A DNA stretch of 64,000 nt from Rhynchopus sp. YZ270_cl-10 (taxonomy: Eukaryota > Euglenozoa > Diplonemea > Diplonemida > Diplonemidae). A program made the position numbers and the translations under genes. The notes under the pieces were generated by a model. That model did not search any database and was not told where the DNA came from. It worked only from the letters and a program-made list of their open reading frames with translations. Of the stretch, positions 60,684 through 64,000 are shown piece after piece; positions within the stretch are counted from its first letter, which is position 1, and every line of letters starts with the position of its first letter. The DNA is taken from assembly GCA_964035575.1 (NCBI GenBank), contig OZ037843.1, positions 1,674,001 through 1,738,000 on the forward strand. The letters are read 5' to 3'.

Positions 60684-63299
60684 ATGGTGTCATGCGGGAT
60701 CCAGTCGCTGACAATACTGCTGTGTGTGGTGCTGATTCTGTCGACAGGTGCGATCATCGGTGGCTTCACTCTGTCAACATGGGACGACCTTCTGGAGAAG
60801 GCACGTGACACAGGTGACGAGGGCTTCGGGATGTGTCTCGACAGTGGTACGGCGGACATCGAAACGGTCTCGGCACGCTACCTGCGTTCTGTTCTTGGCA
60901 ACGTGGACACGGCAGTGAAGGAGTACCTGAAGGTGCCTGAGCAGCTCGTGGTCTCGCTTGCCAACCTTGCTCAGGCACACCACCCAAACATCAGCACGAG
61001 CCCTGCCTTTGCGGCCACAGTAATGCGTCCTGCAGCCTTGTCCGCTTATTTGGCTGGGAGGACGTCCGGACTCGTCCATATCGGAAACGAAGCGTATCCG
61101 TGGTGTGCGGCACATCCTGTTCCGTGGAAGAGGGGTGACGGGAACGCAGGGTGGGGCTCGCGGATCACGTACAGGGAGCTGAATGCTCGGAGTGGTGTCC
61201 TCCCAACGAACGGAAGCAAGGTCACCTTGTTCTACGGTTTCCGTCACTCAGTCACCTTGTCAGAGGGTCTGTCAGATGTCTCCGTTCTTTCCGAAATTGA
61301 CGAGATGGGTGACATCAGGGACCCCTCACTGCCGTGCTCGCACTATCCGGACTACAACAAGAACGAGTGGCGTGGACTTTGCCAGTTTCCCATCCATCTC
61401 GTCGAACCCGAAGGCGGGGACACGGTACAGCAGCGTGGGAGACAGATTTACAACCTGGGCGCCAACGATCCACCCCTGAACCCTGCAGACACGCTCGTCT
61501 ACTCACACACGCAGGTCACCTGGGATATGATGTGGTGGGAGCTGAGCTACACCTACACCCACCCAGATATGTACACGATGCACCCCAAGCAGGGCAAGCG
61601 TGTGGGTTCTGTCAGTGCCAGCGTGAATGCAGACGGGGTAGCCGACGCAGTGCGTGCACAGCTGCTCCCAACCGGCACGTCGCTGTACCTGGTCGATTAT
61701 GACAGTGCAACAGACTCAGTTGGGACACTTGTCGCATACAACAGAGGACGGCAGCTGCGGATAAAGATGGCCATGAGTACGCTGGGCATCGACCTTCCCT
61801 TAGCGTCGAGCATCAACATAACGAACCACTCGATGGAAGACGCGACGTCGCACATCCCCTCAGTGATTGCAGAGCACGGACGGTTTGTGTTCACACACCC
61901 GCGGAACTACAAAGACCTTGTGGAGATGACAGAGGACTCCTTCCTGAAGTGGCCTGACTCGAACGGCACGGAGTACTGGACAATCACGTCGACAATTGAA
62001 CACAAAACGATTGCGTTGTACGCAAACCTTCTTGTGCCGAGAGAGTCTGTGATGCACTCGATTGATGCGTCGACGAATGCAATCCGTGCGAAGGTGGCAT
62101 CAGATCTGTCCTCTGCAGACACACAGAAGGAGGATGCGGTGACTGTGATGGCGATTGTGACGGCTGTTGCGGTTATCGGACTTCTTGCCATTGCTGTTGT
62201 GTTCACACGCTACATCACGTCACCTCTGCTGAAGCTTGGGAGTGAGATGGCAAGTGTGGCTGTGATGGACCTGGAGGCTGTGGACACGGGCCGTGCAGTG
62301 TCGCAGCTGAGTGAAGTGGGGATGATGCAGCGCAGCTTTGTTACCATGGTGGCAAACCTGGTGGAGTACCGGAACTACATGCCGCAGAGTGTGCTTGTCA
62401 ACGACACTGAGAATGAGGAAGTGTCCGTAACAAAGTCCTCACGGGAGACGAGGTCGCAGTCAGGCATGTCCGGTCATTCACCTACGACACAGAGTTCAGT
62501 TGTTGAGATACAGAACCAGAAGGCACTGCTGCGTGTTCAAGGGATGAAGAAGAAGAAGGTGTCGTTGGCACATATGAACGTCGTGTCGTGGCACGCCTTC
62601 TGCAAGAAGCGCAAGGACGCAGAAGTGCTCTCCGCACACGGTGGTGTGATTGAGACGATCCTGACAGCAGTGCAGCACAACAAGGGTGTATGCGACACGT
62701 TTGCTGGCGACAAGATGCTTGCCACCTTCAACGCCTTTGTTCCGAAGCCGTCACACAGTGTTTCCTGTGTGAAGGCTGCACACGAAGCAGCAAAAGCACT
62801 TGGTGATGTGCACAAGATCTCGTATGGGTGCACGACAGGCGAGGCACGTGTCGGGAACATGGGTTGCAACGGGATGAAGAAAGTGTCGATTCTTTCACAG
62901 TCCATGTCGTGGGTGGTTGTGCTTGAGCGTTGGAACAAGAAGTGCAACCTACCTGGTGTCATTGACCGTCATGTGTCACGTGAGGCTGAGGGACAGGTGG
63001 TGTTCCAGTGTGCAGGTGCTGTGCTGTACGAGAAGTTCAGTGAGAAGACACAGACTGTGTTTGCTGTGAAGGGTCTGTGCAGCAGCGAAAACGAGGAGTG
63101 GATGTACCAGCTGGAGTCTGCCTCAAACAACCCTCACGCACTGTGGAACGAGGTCTTCGAGCACATCATCAAACAGGACTTTGAGAAGGCGTCTTCTCTG
63201 CTGGACAGCGTCGCTCAGGACCAACGCACACCTTACGAAGAGCTTGTGGGCTATGTGGAGGCGAAGGCTTATGCACCGTACGTTGTGGAAATGCACTGA
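60684..63299 (+). CDS. Receptor pseudocyclase D (871 aa)
   Basis: ATG at 60684 after the C/D leader. It has the same domain order as A-C. Its ectodomain mixes features: RTSGLVHIGNEAY (126-138, unique), ELNARSGVLPT (near C), FRHSVTLSEGLSDVSVLSEID (unique in part), SHYPDYNKNEWRGLCQ (near A and C), FPIHLVEPEGGD and RQIYNLG (as B), and KMAMSTLGIDLPLASSINI (as A). The linker (EEVSVTKSSRETRSQSGMSG) and C-terminal half match C. The cyclase-fold domain has Asn for the first metal Asp, FAGDKMLATFN, and no NxxxR pair; SENEEWMYQLESASNN follows. Confidence 0.95.
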   Translation: MVSCGIQSLTILLCVVLILSTGAIIGGFTLSTWDDLLEKARDTGDEGFGMCLDSGTADIETVSARYLRSVLGNVDTAVKEYLKVPEQLVVSLANLAQAHHPNISTSPAFAATVMRPAALSAYLAGRTSGLVHIGNEAYPWCAAHPVPWKRGDGNAGWGSRITYRELNARSGVLPTNGSKVTLFYGFRHSVTLSEGLSDVSVLSEIDEMGDIRDPSLPCSHYPDYNKNEWRGLCQFPIHLVEPEGGDTVQQRGRQIYNLGANDPPLNPADTLVYSHTQVTWDMMWWELSYTYTHPDMYTMHPKQGKRVGSVSASVNADGVADAVRAQLLPTGTSLYLVDYDSATDSVGTLVAYNRGRQLRIKMAMSTLGIDLPLASSINITNHSMEDATSHIPSVIAEHGRFVFTHPRNYKDLVEMTEDSFLKWPDSNGTEYWTITSTIEHKTIALYANLLVPRESVMHSIDASTNAIRAKVASDLSSADTQKEDAVTVMAIVTAVAVIGLLAIAVVFTRYITSPLLKLGSEMASVAVMDLEAVDTGRAVSQLSEVGMMQRSFVTMVANLVEYRNYMPQSVLVNDTENEEVSVTKSSRETRSQSGMSGHSPTTQSSVVEIQNQKALLRVQGMKKKKVSLAHMNVVSWHAFCKKRKDAEVLSAHGGVIETILTAVQHNKGVCDTFAGDKMLATFNAFVPKPSHSVSCVKAAHEAAKALGDVHKISYGCTTGEARVGNMGCNGMKKVSILSQSMSWVVVLERWNKKCNLPGVIDRHVSREAEGQVVFQCAGAVLYEKFSEKTQTVFAVKGLCSSENEEWMYQLESASNNPHALWNEVFEHIIKQDFEKASSLLDSVAQDQRTPYEELVGYVEAKAYAPYVVEMH

Positions 63300-64000
63300 T
63301 GCTACGCACATCTGACTCTCTGGTGCACTTCCACACAAAATTTCGTGATTTTTACCAAAAACAAGTCGATTTTTGAAAAAATCTTTACTGGGGGGGGGCG
63401 AATAAGAGATGTGGCATCTCTTATTAGGCGAACGGACGAGCCAGAAATAAAAAAAATTTTTTGGGGGAAAAAAAGCAAAAAGACATTTTCGCCGGAGGCA
63501 AAAAAAATATTTTGACCACTTTTTTGCCAGACCGGGTAGACAGGGTAAAATTTCAAAAAAAAATTTCAAGATAAAACCCTGTCGCATGCAAAAAAAAAAA
63601 AAAAAAAAATACCCCCAAAATCTCCAGGGTAGATCCTTAGCGAAAGTGAAAATAAGGATTCGAGAGTTTTTATTTTTTTTTCCTTTTTTTTTTTCCTTTT
63701 TTCTCTGGCCCATTTTTTTGGTTACCTACTAATTTCCAGCCACAGAGTGGCACCACCACGGTCCGCAATCGATCCGGAAAGTCAAAATAAGGGGAAAACC
63801 AAAAGGAAAAAAAGTAAAAGTTCGCTACCGTTTTTTTGGCTGGCCTTCTGCCCGCCAATGCCCCTTTAATATTTGTCTTCACTTCATAAGACAAGGACCA
63901 ATGAGTCAGTGTCACCTTGCATAAGACAATTTTGAAGCATATTTTTGAAGAACACAATTACTATGTCCACAAACCCGCAAAGCGGACCATTGTAAAAAGG
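63300..64000. other. 3' flank of gene D and AT-rich spacer to window end
   Basis: The C/D-type flank runs to about 63330. AATAAGAGATG-TGG-CATCTCTTATT (63401-63425) is an 11-bp hairpin after a G run. Bases 63735-63790 hold one stray core of the 34670-35310 repeat (CCACGGTCCGCAATCGATCC). A and T homopolymers dominate and no gene is seen. Confidence 0.5.

Overview
The window looks like nuclear DNA of a unicellular eukaryote (protist). Long intronless genes with GC-rich third codon positions sit in AT-rich, homopolymer-rich spacers full of tandem repeats and small inverted-repeat elements. Every gene I can support (12 loci) lies on the + strand. Polypyrimidine-rich leaders precede several start codons. 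The one catalytically complete cyclase carries the VKTIGDSFM and GLRVRIG signatures familiar from trypanosomatid receptor adenylate cyclases. Together these suggest a euglenozoan (kinetoplastid or diplonemid type) genome. This is inference: I see no spliced leader, rRNA or tRNA gene that would settle it.

Layout. 1-9 kb: the 3' end of one copy and a complete second copy of a large unidentified membrane protein (1,579 aa), with a short inverted-repeat transposon (681-1439) between them. 9-14.5 kb: a GC-rich unassigned stretch, a 940-bp inverted-repeat element (11189-12128), an element carrying an 8-bp tandem array, and a copy of the same upstream block that precedes the 1,579-aa gene. 14.5-15.5 kb: a leucine-rich-repeat protein (309 aa). 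15.5-22.5 kb: nested repeats, including a 2.2-kb Mutator-like element with long terminal inverted repeats and a 9-bp target duplication. 22.5-33.1 kb: three cyclase-family membrane proteins. 33-43.5 kb: repeats only (a dispersed leader/trailer cassette, a 117-bp satellite, a 2.06-kb transposon inside one cassette copy). 43.5-63.3 kb: four nearly identical receptor genes (A-D) and one deleted remnant (E), separated by duplicated spacers, a second Mutator-like copy and an 81-copy 7-bp array.

Functional picture. The gene at 22555 is a Cache-domain receptor with a complete class III adenylate cyclase domain followed by a second, degenerate cyclase-like domain. The proteins at 28451, 30663 and A-D have membrane sensor regions joined to cyclase-fold domains in which the first metal-binding Asp is Asn and the transition-state Asn/Arg are absent. 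They look like receptor pseudocyclases. In A-D almost all variation is packed into five short patches of the extracellular domain. The patches are combined in mosaic fashion, while the first 125 residues, the membrane region and the linker region are almost invariant. This reads as a receptor repertoire diversified by gene conversion, and is the most interesting system in the window.

The spacers also give natural before-and-after pairs for transposition. Two paralogous spacer segments each carry an insertion the other lacks, and a third element sits in a cassette whose empty form occurs elsewhere in the window.
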